Source: Betaproteobacteria bacterium
GTDB taxonomy: Bacteria; Pseudomonadota; Gammaproteobacteria; Burkholderiales; Gallionellaceae
Reading direction: 5' to 3'
Assembly (NCBI GenBank): GCA_021413765.1
Contig: JAIOPT010000011.1
Coordinates: 1 to 64,000 of the forward strand
DNA length: 64,000 nucleotides
Made by a program: the position numbers and the translations under genes. Within the stretch, counting starts at the first letter, position 1, and the number at the start of each line of letters is the position of its first letter. Shown here piece after piece: positions 39,296 to 47,690 of this stretch. The notes under the pieces are model-generated. The model did no database searches, was not told the DNA's origin, and worked only from the letters and a program-made list of their open reading frames with translations.

Positions 39296-39931
39296 ATGGT
39301 AGATATCGCGATAATTGATTACGGCATGGGCAATCTACGCTCGGTGCACCAAGCATTGCGTACTGTTGCACCAGCTGCGTCTATCGTGGTGACCGACGAT
39401 CCGCAAGAAGTCGTACAGGCGGGGCGTGTGGTTTTCCCTGGTCAAGGTGCAATGCCAGACTGTATTCGCGAACTGGAGGCGCGTGGGTTGCGTGCGGCAG
39501 TACTGCATGCAGCACGGACCAAGCCTTTTCTCGGCATCTGTATCGGCCTGCAAATGCTGTTTGAACACAGCGAAGAAGGTGATATTTCGGGATTAGCCAT
39601 CCTGCCTGGCAAGGTAGTGCGCTTCGCCAGCAATTTGTGCGATGTACAGAATAATAAGCTGAAGGTGCCGCATATGGGGTGGAATCAAGTGCAGCATGGC
39701 AACCATCCGTTATGGGAAGGCATAGATCAAAACGCGCGCTTTTATTTTGTGCACAGTTACTATGTATGTCCACAGGATGCGCAGTTTGTGCAGGCTACTA
39801 GTTGCTACCCACAACCGTTTGTATGTGCCGTGGCGCGCGATAATTTATTTGCCGTGCAGTTTCATCCAGAGAAGAGCCAAGGTGCCGGACTGATGTTGCT
39901 GAAAAATTTTGTGAATTGGGTACCGGTTTAA
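39296..39931 (+). CDS. hisH: Imidazole glycerol phosphate synthase, glutaminase subunit
   Basis: A 211-residue class I glutamine amidotransferase that feeds ammonia to HisF. It has [14 protein letters not shown] at the N-terminus, [12 protein letters not shown], the nucleophile cysteine in [13 protein letters not shown] (about residue 82), and the His-Glu pair in [13 protein letters not shown] 108-base gap separates it from hisB, which may hold an internal promoter. A small CTCAAT-AAA-ATTGAG hairpin is the only structure I see there. Confidence 0.97.
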   Translation: MVDIAIIDYGMGNLRSVHQALRTVAPAASIVVTDDPQEVVQAGRVVFPGQGAMPDCIRELEARGLRAAVLHAARTKPFLGICIGLQMLFEHSEEGDISGLAILPGKVVRFASNLCDVQNNKLKVPHMGWNQVQHGNHPLWEGIDQNARFYFVHSYYVCPQDAQFVQATSCYPQPFVCAVARDNLFAVQFHPEKSQGAGLMLLKNFVNWVPV

Positions 39932-39965
39932 TTTATTTTATTTTTTCATCTTGTATAGTGCTGCC

Positions 39966-40715
39966 ATGCTGATTATTCCCGCGATTGATTTAAAAGATGG
40001 ACATTGCGTACGCCTGCGCCAAGGGGTGATGGAAGGCGCCACGGTGTTTTCCGAAGACCCTGCAGCGATGGCGCTACATTGGTTAACACAGGGCGCGCGC
40101 CGCCTACATCTTGTTGATCTGAATGGCGCTTTTGCTGGCAAGCCGAAGAATGAGGCGGCTGTCCGCAGTATCGTGGAAGCGGTTGGGCTGGATGTGCCAA
40201 TTCAGTTAGGTGGTGGTATTCGCGATCTGGAAACCATAGAACGCTACCTCGATATTGGAGTAGCTTATGTCATTATAGGCACTGCAGCGGTGAAGACTCC
40301 GGGCTTTCTGCATGAAGCTTGCGATGCTTTTCCAGGTCACATCATGGTAGGACTCGATGCCAATGCTGGCAAGGTGGCAGTGGACGGCTGGTCAAAAGTG
40401 ACTGGACATGATGTTCTTGACCTGGCTAAGCGTTTTGAAGGTTATGGCATTGAAGCCATCATTTATACTGACATCGGGCGTGATGGCATGTTATCCGGTG
40501 TAAATATTCCTGCCACTGTGGAACTGGCGCGTGAACTTACTGTACCAGTGATTGCCAGCGGCGGTATAACCAATCTCGACGATGTGTATGCGCTGTGCGC
40601 GGTACAGGACAATGGTATTGCTGGCGCGATAACTGGTCGGGCCATCTATGAAGAGACTTTGAACTTTGCCGAGGCACAAAAATTGGCGGATAAATTAACA
40701 ACAAATAGAATTTGA
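39966..40715 (+). CDS. hisA: ProFAR isomerase (phosphoribosylformimino-5-aminoimidazole carboxamide ribotide isomerase)
   Basis: A 249-residue TIM barrel acting in the fourth step of histidine synthesis. It has [15 protein letters not shown] with the catalytic aspartate (about residue 8), [38 protein letters not shown] with the second catalytic aspartate, and [12 protein letters not shown] chose the ATG at 39966, which gives the normal MLIIPAIDL start. A TTG five codons earlier has no advantage. Confidence 0.97.
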   Translation: MLIIPAIDLKDGHCVRLRQGVMEGATVFSEDPAAMALHWLTQGARRLHLVDLNGAFAGKPKNEAAVRSIVEAVGLDVPIQLGGGIRDLETIERYLDIGVAYVIIGTAAVKTPGFLHEACDAFPGHIMVGLDANAGKVAVDGWSKVTGHDVLDLAKRFEGYGIEAIIYTDIGRDGMLSGVNIPATVELARELTVPVIASGGITNLDDVYALCAVQDNGIAGAITGRAIYEETLNFAEAQKLADKLTTNRI

Positions 40716-40763
40716 AGAGCTAAGCGTCGAGGTTTCTATTCTCTCTTCACTCACTTAAATAAT

Positions 40764-41522
40764 ATGCTGGCTAAACGTATCATTCCTTGTTTAGACGTAA
40801 CCGCTGGCCGCGTGGTCAAGGGCGTCAACTTTGTTGAGTTGCGCGATGCAGGCGACCCAGTAGAAATCGCACGCCGATATGACGAGCAGGGCGCAGACGA
40901 GTTAACTTTTCTAGACATCACCGCCAGTTCCGATGACCGTGGAATTCTGTTTCGCATCATTGAGCAGGTGGCCGAGCAGGTTTTTATTCCCCTCACTGTG
41001 GGTGGCGGTGTCCGCCAAGTGGAAGATGTCCGCAACCTGCTTAACGCGGGTGCTGACAAGGTAAGCATCAACACATCTGCCGTGCTCAACCCGCAACTGG
41101 TGGCAGACGCGGCAGGGCGATATGGCTCGCAATGTATCGTGGTGGCAATAGATGCCAAACAGGTTCAGCCTGGTCGTTGGGAAGTGTTCACCCATGGCGG
41201 ACGCCAGGCGACCGGCCTGGATGTGGTGGAATGGGCTAAGAAGTTGCAGGCACTGGGCGCGGGAGAAATCCTGCTTACGAGTATGGATCGCGACGGCAGC
41301 AAAATTGGTTACGATTTACAGCTTACTCGCGCGGTAACTGATGCGCTGGAAATTCCCCTCATCGCCAGCGGCGGAGCAGGAACGTTACAGCACTTGGTGG
41401 ACGGTGTGAAGCTGGGTGGCGCGGATGCGGTGTTGGCGGCCAGTATTTTTCACTATGGCGAATTCACGATACAACAAGCCAAGCAATATATGGCGCAACA
41501 AGGTATTGAGGTGCGGTTATGA
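40764..41522 (+). CDS. hisF: Imidazole glycerol phosphate synthase, cyclase subunit
   Basis: A 252-residue TIM barrel that partners HisH. Typical motifs are [19 protein letters not shown] with catalytic D11, [40 protein letters not shown] with the second catalytic aspartate, and IASGGAG. It overlaps hisI by four bases (ATGA). Confidence 0.98.
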   Translation: MLAKRIIPCLDVTAGRVVKGVNFVELRDAGDPVEIARRYDEQGADELTFLDITASSDDRGILFRIIEQVAEQVFIPLTVGGGVRQVEDVRNLLNAGADKVSINTSAVLNPQLVADAAGRYGSQCIVVAIDAKQVQPGRWEVFTHGGRQATGLDVVEWAKKLQALGAGEILLTSMDRDGSKIGYDLQLTRAVTDALEIPLIASGGAGTLQHLVDGVKLGGADAVLAASIFHYGEFTIQQAKQYMAQQGIEVRL

Positions 41523-41914
41523 GCGATACCTGGTTGAATAAAATAAGCTGGGCGGCAGATGGTTTGGTGCCAGTCATCGCACAGGATGCAAGTACAGGAT
41601 GCGTGTTGATGATGGCGTGGATGAACCGCGAGGCGTTTAAGCGCACCGTCCAGTCGGGCGAGGCGACATATTGGTCGCGCTCGCGTAAAAAGCTGTGGCA
41701 TAAGGGTGAAGAATCCGGCCATATTCAGCGGGTGCAGGAAATCCGCCTTGATTGCGATGGCGATGTAATTTTATTGAAAGTGGAGCAGGCTGGCGGAATT
41801 GCCTGTCATACCGGGCGAGCCAGTTGTTTTTTTAGTCGCCTGGAAAAAGATAGGTGGGTGGAAGTCGACCCGGTGCTTAAAGAGCCCGACGAAATTTACC
41901 AGAAAAAATCATAA
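41519..41914 (+). CDS. hisI: Phosphoribosyl-AMP cyclohydrolase
   Basis: A 131-residue monofunctional enzyme of the third histidine step. It has [34 protein letters not shown] (read [14 protein letters not shown]), the metal-binding DCDGD, and the cysteines in [13 protein letters not shown]. hisE is a separate gene three bases downstream, the usual betaproteobacterial arrangement rather than the enteric fusion. Confidence 0.97.
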   Translation: MSDTWLNKISWAADGLVPVIAQDASTGCVLMMAWMNREAFKRTVQSGEATYWSRSRKKLWHKGEESGHIQRVQEIRLDCDGDVILLKVEQAGGIACHTGRASCFFSRLEKDRWVEVDPVLKEPDEIYQKKS

Positions 41915-41917
41915 GCA

Positions 41918-42247
41918 ATGACTAACGATATTCTGCAAAAACTGATGGAAACAATAGTGGCGCGCAAAGGCGCAGCAGTTGAAAGCTCATATGTAGCTAA
42001 GCTGTTTAGTAAAGGTGAAGATGCTATCTTGAAAAAAGTCGGCGAAGAAGCCACCGAAGTGCTGCTGGCCGCTAAAAGCGGCGATAAACAACATTTGGTA
42101 TATGAAACCGCTGATCTGTGGTTTCATTGTATGGTAATGCTGGCGCAGCATGGCTTATGCGTAAATGATGTGTTGAATGAGTTAGCGCAACGAGTAGGGG
42201 TTTCTGGACTTGATGAGAAGGCTAGTCGTAAGGGTAACGCCTCCTAG
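41918..42247 (+). CDS. hisE: Phosphoribosyl-ATP pyrophosphatase
   Basis: A 109-residue all-alpha MazG-like pyrophosphatase for the second histidine step. It contains [31 protein letters not shown], read here as [15 protein letters not shown], with the metal-binding acidic helix, and [14 protein letters not shown]. It is the last his gene of the run, 104 bases ahead of hinT. Confidence 0.97.
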   Translation: MTNDILQKLMETIVARKGAAVESSYVAKLFSKGEDAILKKVGEEATEVLLAAKSGDKQHLVYETADLWFHCMVMLAQHGLCVNDVLNELAQRVGVSGLDEKASRKGNAS

Positions 42248-42351
42248 ATTTTATTTATTCATTGCCAGGTGTGAGTTTGCCGGTATGGCACATGTCTACT
42301 GGTTCACGTCATCAGATTATCAGGAGTTGGAGTGAGGTCTAGGAGGAAAGA

Positions 42352-42696
42352 GTGGATGACTGTATTTTTTGCAAGATAGTTCGCGGTGAAATCCCTTCCC
42401 GAAAGGTGTATGATGACGGTGAATTGCTTGCCTTCCACGACATCAACCCAATCGCGCAGGTGCATATCATGTTGATCCCCAAGCTGCACTTGGCATCACT
42501 GATGGAAGCAAATGATAGTCATATGGCGCTACTTGGAAAAATGTTGTTGTTGACGCCTAAATTGGCAAAAGAGCAGGGGTTGAACAACGGCTTTCGCACC
42601 GTCATAAACACTGGCAGCGGTGGAGGGCAAGAAGTGTTTCACCTGCATATTCATATCATCGGCGGAAATATTCCACCCATGGTGCGGCGGGATTAA
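42352..42696 (+). CDS. HIT-family nucleotide hydrolase (HinT-like)
   Basis: A 114-residue purine nucleoside phosphoramidase of the HinT branch. It starts at GTG with AGGAGG six bases ahead. The sequence has [29 protein letters not shown] and the histidine triad HLHIHIIGG at about 98-106. hinT between hisE and tatA is a common betaproteobacterial order. Its in vivo substrate is not settled. Confidence 0.95.
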   Translation: MDDCIFCKIVRGEIPSRKVYDDGELLAFHDINPIAQVHIMLIPKLHLASLMEANDSHMALLGKMLLLTPKLAKEQGLNNGFRTVINTGSGGGQEVFHLHIHIIGGNIPPMVRRD

Positions 42697-42725
42697 CGCC
42701 ACTTAAACTTTTAGGAGAAATAAAA

Positions 42726-42959
42726 ATGGGTTCATTCAGCATTTGGCACTGGTTGATTGTATTATTAGTTGTTATTCTTATATTTGGTACCAAGAAACTG
42801 CGCAATATGGGCAGCGATCTGGGAGGCGCGATGAAGGGCTTTAAAGAAGGTATGCGCTCAGAGCCAGAAGTGTCTAAAGATGACACCCAAAAGCAAGTGG
42901 AGCAGGGTGGTCAGACCATCGAAGGTGAAGTTAAAAACAAGAGTCACACCAACGCATAA
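42726..42959 (+). CDS. tatA: Sec-independent translocase subunit TatA
   Basis: A 77-residue pore-forming subunit of twin-arginine protein export. It has one N-terminal membrane helix ([15 protein letters not shown]), the hinge [15 protein letters not shown] and an amphipathic helix with GFKEGMR, then a short charged tail. TTAGGAG lies before the ATG. It is first in tatABC. Confidence 0.96.
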   Translation: MGSFSIWHWLIVLLVVILIFGTKKLRNMGSDLGGAMKGFKEGMRSEPEVSKDDTQKQVEQGGQTIEGEVKNKSHTNA

Positions 42960-42974
42960 ACCGACTTAACAGCC

Positions 42975-43748
42975 ATGTTTGATGTTAATTTTTCCGAGAT
43001 GATGGTGATTGCGGTGGTCGCCTTCATCGTCATCGGCCCGGAACGTCTGCCCAAGGTGGCGCGTACTCTCGGTCATTTGCTGGGCCGTGGGCAACGTTAC
43101 ATTAGCAGCGTCAAGGCTGACATCGCGCGGGACATAGGGATTGAGGAGTTGCGTCAGTTGCAGGAAAAGGTGCAAAAGGAATATAAGACTGCCGAAGAAG
43201 CAGTGAATCAGGTCACACAAACCCTTAACCTGCATGCGCAAGAGGTCACTCAGTCTCTCAATCAGCAAGTGGAGCAGGCTAGGGAGGGCATCAATCAACA
43301 ATCGCAATTGAATTCTGATGTGCAACCCACCGTGCAGCAGAGCACTTCAGAGCAGAAAAATTTCCCCAAGGCTAGCGAAAGAGATATGGGCGCGCCACCA
43401 TTGAGTAAACAAGGTGGCGACAATATCGAAGGTTCAGTGCATGCGAGTGGTGTAAGCTCGGCAGATGAGCTTGAATTTAAAACGCTTTCATCAGCATATC
43501 AAGAGGCGACACGTAATTTATATGCTCAGCAAGAGGCGGCTCGTAAATTGCATGTTGAGGAGGAGAAATTGCGTCAGTTGAGGCAAAAAGCAGATCAGCA
43601 AGTCAGTATTAACGATCAGACAGTGGCGCAGGATCAGTTAGTGCAGCAATCTCTTAGTGCCGTAACTCAATCTAAACAAGCCAGCGTGCAGCAGGTACAG
43701 CCCGAGTTGCAGATTACTCCCGAGCAAAAAAGATTCCCCATTGATTAA
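42975..43748 (+). CDS. tatB: Sec-independent translocase subunit TatB, with long glutamine-rich tail
   Basis: A 257-residue protein. Residues 1-70 are typical TatB: one membrane helix (MMVIAVVAFIVIGPERLPK), then RTLGHLLGRGQRYISSVKADI. TatB with TatC recognises twin-arginine signal peptides. After about residue 75 it continues as a long charged, glutamine-rich, probably coiled-coil region (QSLNQQVEQ, QEATRNLYAQQEAARKL), making it much longer than the E. coli protein (171). It overlaps tatC by one base. Confidence 0.93.
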   Translation: MFDVNFSEMMVIAVVAFIVIGPERLPKVARTLGHLLGRGQRYISSVKADIARDIGIEELRQLQEKVQKEYKTAEEAVNQVTQTLNLHAQEVTQSLNQQVEQAREGINQQSQLNSDVQPTVQQSTSEQKNFPKASERDMGAPPLSKQGGDNIEGSVHASGVSSADELEFKTLSSAYQEATRNLYAQQEAARKLHVEEEKLRQLRQKADQQVSINDQTVAQDQLVQQSLSAVTQSKQASVQQVQPELQITPEQKRFPID

Positions 43749-44488
43749 TGAGTACTAGCGAAAGCTTCATTTCCCACCTGCTCGAATTACGCACCCGCCT
43801 TCTATATGCTTTTGGAGGGCTGTTGTTGGTATTTATTTGCCTTGTTCCATGGGCAAGTGATCTGTATGCGTTACTTGCAGAACCGATGCTCGCCAAGTTG
43901 CCAAAAGGCGGGCAGATGATCGCTATTGATGTTATTACTCCATTTTTTGTGCCACTTAAAGTGGCGATGATGGCTGCATTCCTGATCGCATTGCCTTATA
44001 TATTGTACCAAGCTTGGCTTTTCGTCGCGCCCGGAATGCACGCACATGAAAAGCGTCTGATGTTGCCACTCGTGCTGGCCAGCGTAGTGTTGTTTTTTTT
44101 CGGCATGGCCTTTGCGTATTTCCTGGTGTTTCCAGTGGTATTTGGTTTCTTCAGTGGTGCAGCACCACAGGGCGTTGCTGTGATGACCGACATTGACAAA
44201 TATCTGAGCTTCGTAATGGGGATGTTCCTTGCTTTTGGTACTACTTTCGAAGTGCCGGTGGCAGTGGTGGTGTTGGTTAAAATGGATATGGTAAGTGTCG
44301 ACAAGCTTAAGGAAATCCGACCTTACGTTATTGTCGGAGCGTTTATTCTCGGAGCTCTCCTTACTCCACCAGACGTGGTATCGCAATTTATGCTTGCCAT
44401 ACCATTGTGGCTATTGTATGAGGTGGGTATCGTGGTGTCGGGGTGGATGGTAAAAGACACGAATGAGGCCGAAGCGAAAAACGGATAA
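43748..44488 (+). CDS. tatC: Sec-independent translocase subunit TatC
   Basis: A 246-residue, six-span membrane protein and the core receptor of the Tat system. It has FISHLLELRTRLLYAF at the N-terminus, VAPGMHAHEKR, FAYFLVFPVVFGFF, and RPYVIVGAFILGALLTPPDVVSQFMLAIPLWLLYE, read here as LLTPPDVVSQ. The length is normal. It ends the operon and converges on the DegS-like gene. Confidence 0.97.
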   Translation: MSTSESFISHLLELRTRLLYAFGGLLLVFICLVPWASDLYALLAEPMLAKLPKGGQMIAIDVITPFFVPLKVAMMAAFLIALPYILYQAWLFVAPGMHAHEKRLMLPLVLASVVLFFFGMAFAYFLVFPVVFGFFSGAAPQGVAVMTDIDKYLSFVMGMFLAFGTTFEVPVAVVVLVKMDMVSVDKLKEIRPYVIVGAFILGALLTPPDVVSQFMLAIPLWLLYEVGIVVSGWMVKDTNEAEAKNG

Positions 44489-44496
44489 CCATCTCT

Positions 44497-44520
44497 CTTA
44501 TTTCAGTTGTAGGAAATAAG
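44497..44520 (+). terminator. Weak hairpin after tatC
   Basis: CTTATTTC and GAAATAAG form an 8-bp stem with an 8-base loop nine bases after the tatC stop, but only a short T-poor sequence follows. It may act with the hairpin at 44547-44563. Confidence 0.3.
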
Positions 44521-44546
44521 TTATGTGCATTCGGATAGTTTATACA

Positions 44547-44569
44547 CTGGAGTTTTACTCCAGCTTTTT
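44547..44569 (+). terminator. Likely intrinsic terminator of the his-tat operon
   Basis: CTGGAG-TTTTA-CTCCAG (44547-44563) is a perfect 6-bp stem followed by CTTTTT. It overlaps the stop codon of the convergent DegS-like gene at 44555-44557. Confidence 0.5.
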
Positions 44570-45712
44570 CGGTCTAGGTCGCTTACCAACTTGGACTTGC
44601 ACCACTACCTCACGCTGATTGCGCAAAAGCTTGAATACGACAACCTTGCCGGGCGATAAACTGGAAATGGTTTCCAGCATAGAGCTGGTATCTGTTAGCA
44701 ATTGTTTATTATCAACCATGGTGAGAATATCGCCAGCATGTACCCCGGCCTTGTCCGCTGGACTGCCACGCACAACTTCCGAAATTAACACGCCCTGTAT
44801 GTTGCCGAGCTTAAATGATTCCGCTAGTTCTGGCGTGAGCTCCTGAACTGCTACGCCGACCCAGCCGCGTGTCACCGACCCGCTTTGGATAATCTGTTCC
44901 ATAATCTTTTTTGCTGTGCTGACAGGAATAGCGAAACCGATGCCGAGTGATCCACCATTGGGCGAGTAAATCGCGCTGTTAATGCCGATCAGGTTGCCGT
45001 TTACATCAACCAGTGCGCCACCTGAGTTGCCAGGGTTAATAGCCGCGTCGGTCTGGATGAAGTTTTCGAAAGTGTTTAGTCCAAGGTGATTGCGTTTCAC
45101 TGCACTGACAATGCCCATTGTCACCGTTTGCCCCACGCCGAACGGGTTGCCAATGGCCAACACGATATCACCTACTTGCGCTTGGTCTGGGCGGCTAAAG
45201 GTGATGGCCGGGATGGTGCCAGGCAAGTCGATTTTGATGACGGCAAGATCAGATTCTGGATCGGAACCAATAATTCGTCCTTTGGCCTTGCGCCCATCGG
45301 CCAGAGCCACTTCGATCTGGTCGGCAGCTTCAACCACATGATGGTTGGTAAGGATATAACCATCGTGGCTGATAATGACGCCAGAACCTAAGTTAGAACC
45401 ACGCTGTGGAGAACTATCGAACTCTTCGCCAAAAAAGAAACGGAAGCGCGGGTCATCCATGAATGGATTCATGGGTTTCTTTATTTCGGTGCTGGTAAAA
45501 ATATTAACCACGGTGGGCATGACTTTGCGTGCTGCGGCGCTGAAGCCCGTTGTAGGAATTTGGCTGGTGCTGGTGTTTACGCTTTCATGCAGTGTGACGA
45601 TGCCGCTACGCGTAGCTGAGGACAGTAGTCCGGGCTTCAGAGTGTTAATAATAAATAATACCGCTAGCCCGATAGTGGTGGCTTGAGCGAATAAGAGCCA
45701 AAATTTACGCAT
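44555..45712 (-). CDS. Periplasmic S1C (DegS/AlgW-type) serine protease
   Basis: A 385-residue trypsin-like protease with an N-terminal signal anchor (about 4-26). The catalytic triad lies in LTNHHVVEA (His), ESDLAVIKID (Asp) and DAAINPGNSGGALVD (Ser). A single PDZ domain follows (GWVGVAVQELTPELAESF, GSPADKAGVHAGDILTMVDN). One PDZ plus a membrane anchor points to DegS/AlgW, which cuts anti-sigma factor RseA in envelope stress, rather than the two-PDZ DegP. No rse genes are in view. Its place after tatABC is conserved in betaproteobacteria. Confidence 0.92.
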   Translation of the reverse strand: MRKFWLLFAQATTIGLAVLFIINTLKPGLLSSATRSGIVTLHESVNTSTSQIPTTGFSAAARKVMPTVVNIFTSTEIKKPMNPFMDDPRFRFFFGEEFDSSPQRGSNLGSGVIISHDGYILTNHHVVEAADQIEVALADGRKAKGRIIGSDPESDLAVIKIDLPGTIPAITFSRPDQAQVGDIVLAIGNPFGVGQTVTMGIVSAVKRNHLGLNTFENFIQTDAAINPGNSGGALVDVNGNLIGINSAIYSPNGGSLGIGFAIPVSTAKKIMEQIIQSGSVTRGWVGVAVQELTPELAESFKLGNIQGVLISEVVRGSPADKAGVHAGDILTMVDNKQLLTDTSSMLETISSLSPGKVVVFKLLRNQREVVVQVQVGKRPRPKKLE

Positions 45713-46061
45713 GATATGTCTGGTTTACGTTGTTCAGAGGTCTATTTATCTAACCCGAATGCTTTATAAATTCGTGTGGTGGACTGCTAAGATTTATGAG
45801 TCTAGAAAGATATGTCGCATCCTGCGAGCAGTAATTATATGAATGATCGGTGTGCTTATTCAGGTATCCGATGGAACTAAATTTTGCATAGCAAACAAAA
45901 AAGTGATATGAATTTAACCTCATAGAAAGTATAAAATATATTTTATATAAAGGTTGAAATAGTTGTATCACTGCTCTCAATTTAAAAAATCAGAGGGAGA
46001 TTAAGTTTTAGTGTGGCTGATTTAAAGTATTATCGAAATAATTAATTTTAAAGATAACGAC
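45713..46061. other. 349-base AT-rich divergent intergenic region
   Basis: It separates the DegS-like gene from the Nif3-like gene, whose transcripts run apart, so it should hold both promoters. It is strongly AT-rich from 45880 to 46060, with runs such as AAAATATATTTTATATAAAG. No RNA gene or convincing small gene was seen. A 76-codon minus-strand frame at 45750-45980 has no gene-like features. Confidence 0.6.
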
Positions 46062-46808
46062 ATGTTGTTGAACGATTTGCGCGATTATATCGCAAGCCTG
46101 CTGGAACCCGACCGTTTTCGTGACTTCTGTCCAAATGGCGTGCAAGTGGAAGGTAGAGCAGAAGTTCGCCGCATCGCCAGTGGTGTAACGGCCTCGCAGC
46201 GTTTATTGAAAGCAGCCACTGCATGGAATGCAGACGCCATTCTGGTTCACCATGGTTATTTCTGGCGCAATGAAGATGCTGCTGTGACTGGAATCAAGAA
46301 ACAGCGTATTGCACATTTGCTTCAGCACGATATTAGCCTGCTGGCTTATCACTTGCCACTGGATGCGCATGCCGAATTTGGCAACAACGCGCAACTTGGT
46401 AGGCGTTTGGGTTTTATGGAGCATGGGCGTTTTGGCGAGCAAGACGTAGCTTGTTATGGGGAGTTGGTACAAGCACAAACATTGGCACAATTGACCCAGA
46501 AGATTGCGCACAGCTTACAGCGTACGCCGCTAGTGATAGGTGAAGGCGACCCCATTATCCGCCGGATCGCTTGGTGTACCGGTGCGGCGCAGGGTTATTT
46601 CGAAGCGGCGATAGCGTTGGGTGTGGATGCCTTTCTCACCGGCGAAATTTCCGAGCAGAATGTGCATGTGGCGCAAGAAACGGGTGTGGTATTCATTGCG
46701 GCTGGTCACCACGCCACAGAGCGCTATGGTGTACAGGCTCTGGGTACGCACCTCGCCGAGAATTGCGGTATAGAGCATCAATTTTTCGATCTGGAAAATC
46801 CAGTTTAA
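46062..46808 (+). CDS. Nif3-like dinuclear metal-centre protein
   Basis: A 248-residue member of the Nif3/YbgI (GTP cyclohydrolase I type 2) family. Metal-ligand motifs are VHHGYFWR (about 66) and AGHHATERYGVQAL near the C-terminus, with FCPNGVQVEG and GEISEQNVH between. The toroidal hexamer binds two metals. The biochemical role remains unsettled, though links to GTP and iron metabolism exist. A DegS-like neighbour is usual in betaproteobacteria. Confidence 0.93.
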   Translation: MLLNDLRDYIASLLEPDRFRDFCPNGVQVEGRAEVRRIASGVTASQRLLKAATAWNADAILVHHGYFWRNEDAAVTGIKKQRIAHLLQHDISLLAYHLPLDAHAEFGNNAQLGRRLGFMEHGRFGEQDVACYGELVQAQTLAQLTQKIAHSLQRTPLVIGEGDPIIRRIAWCTGAAQGYFEAAIALGVDAFLTGEISEQNVHVAQETGVVFIAAGHHATERYGVQALGTHLAENCGIEHQFFDLENPV

Positions 46809-46817
46809 AAAATTACT

Positions 46818-47453
46818 TTAACGCTCGACGAGGTTTACGCGCAACTTGTCGAGTGATACCACTGAAATTGCAGCGCTTCGCGAAAACTCACGCAGCGCTG
46901 CATTGGCAGTGTGCAAGGCATCGCGATGTGTCACCAACAGATTTTGTATTAGACCGGTAGCTTCATTTAGCAACTCATCCGCAGTGGTGGAAAAACGCAG
47001 AAGGAAATCCATGCTGCGCGGGTAATAAGAGGTCCATTGCCAAGCCAGAAAACTCTCATTGCTTTTAAAGCCTGCCTCCTGAAAATTATCATGCAGTGCG
47101 TTAATGGCACTTAACTGTTTTTGTTCGAGCGTAGGCGCAGCACTCCACATCAGCCCATAGTAAATACGCAGAGTGTCGCCCAAATATTGCTGTTCCAGCA
47201 TGGGGCGCAGGTAGATTTTTTGTTCTGCTTCAGGTAGCAGATACAGTCCAACCAAGTTTTCAGTTGCGTTGCGATCTTCGGTGGTTGATACGCGCCAGTC
47301 TGGCGTACTCGCTACGATATGTTCGCTTAATGCTAGCCAGAAGTCGTTGTTCAATTTCTGGCGTGTACCATCCACCTGATTTGCCACACTAAGTGCCAAG
47401 GGCAGGTTTTCCTTTTGTGCGAAAAAATGCAGTACAGCTTGTTCCTCGTTCAT
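46818..47453 (-). CDS. Unknown 211-residue protein
   Basis: I do not recognise this protein. It is soluble, mostly helical, with no signal peptide. Visible features are TPDWRVSTTEDRNATENLVGLYLLP, read as NLVGLYLLP, the aromatic-rich LRIYYGLMWSAAP, and FLAWQWTSYYPRSMDFLLRF. The ATG at 47453 starts MNEEQAVLHFFAQKENLPLAL. The C-terminus (VVSLDKLRVNLVER) is basic. It converges on the Nif3-like gene with nine bases between stops, and is divergent from spoT. The alternation of conserved-looking aromatic blocks supports a real gene. Confidence 0.7.
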   Translation of the reverse strand: MNEEQAVLHFFAQKENLPLALSVANQVDGTRQKLNNDFWLALSEHIVASTPDWRVSTTEDRNATENLVGLYLLPEAEQKIYLRPMLEQQYLGDTLRIYYGLMWSAAPTLEQKQLSAINALHDNFQEAGFKSNESFLAWQWTSYYPRSMDFLLRFSTTADELLNEATGLIQNLLVTHRDALHTANAALREFSRSAAISVVSLDKLRVNLVER

Positions 47454-47690
47454 CTACCTATCCTTAAAATTAGAAAGGAAATTATATGGATTAGTCTTTA
47501 TCCTAAATAGCTATAATTAGTCTTGTCATATATTTTGTAAAGTTCAAGTTACTGATCAAAAAATACATGGTTTATAAATTGAATGTCCGCTCTATACAGT
47601 TTTCTAAATCAAGTACACAGTTAAGATGAATACTTTAGCAGACAATCTGCACAGCAGATGCTTGCAAATTTAAATTTTGGAGGTGCATGT

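Noticed and set aside
45750-45980. 76-codon minus-strand frame in the AT-rich divergent region
   Set aside because: No start context, unbiased composition, overlaps the region expected to hold promoters.
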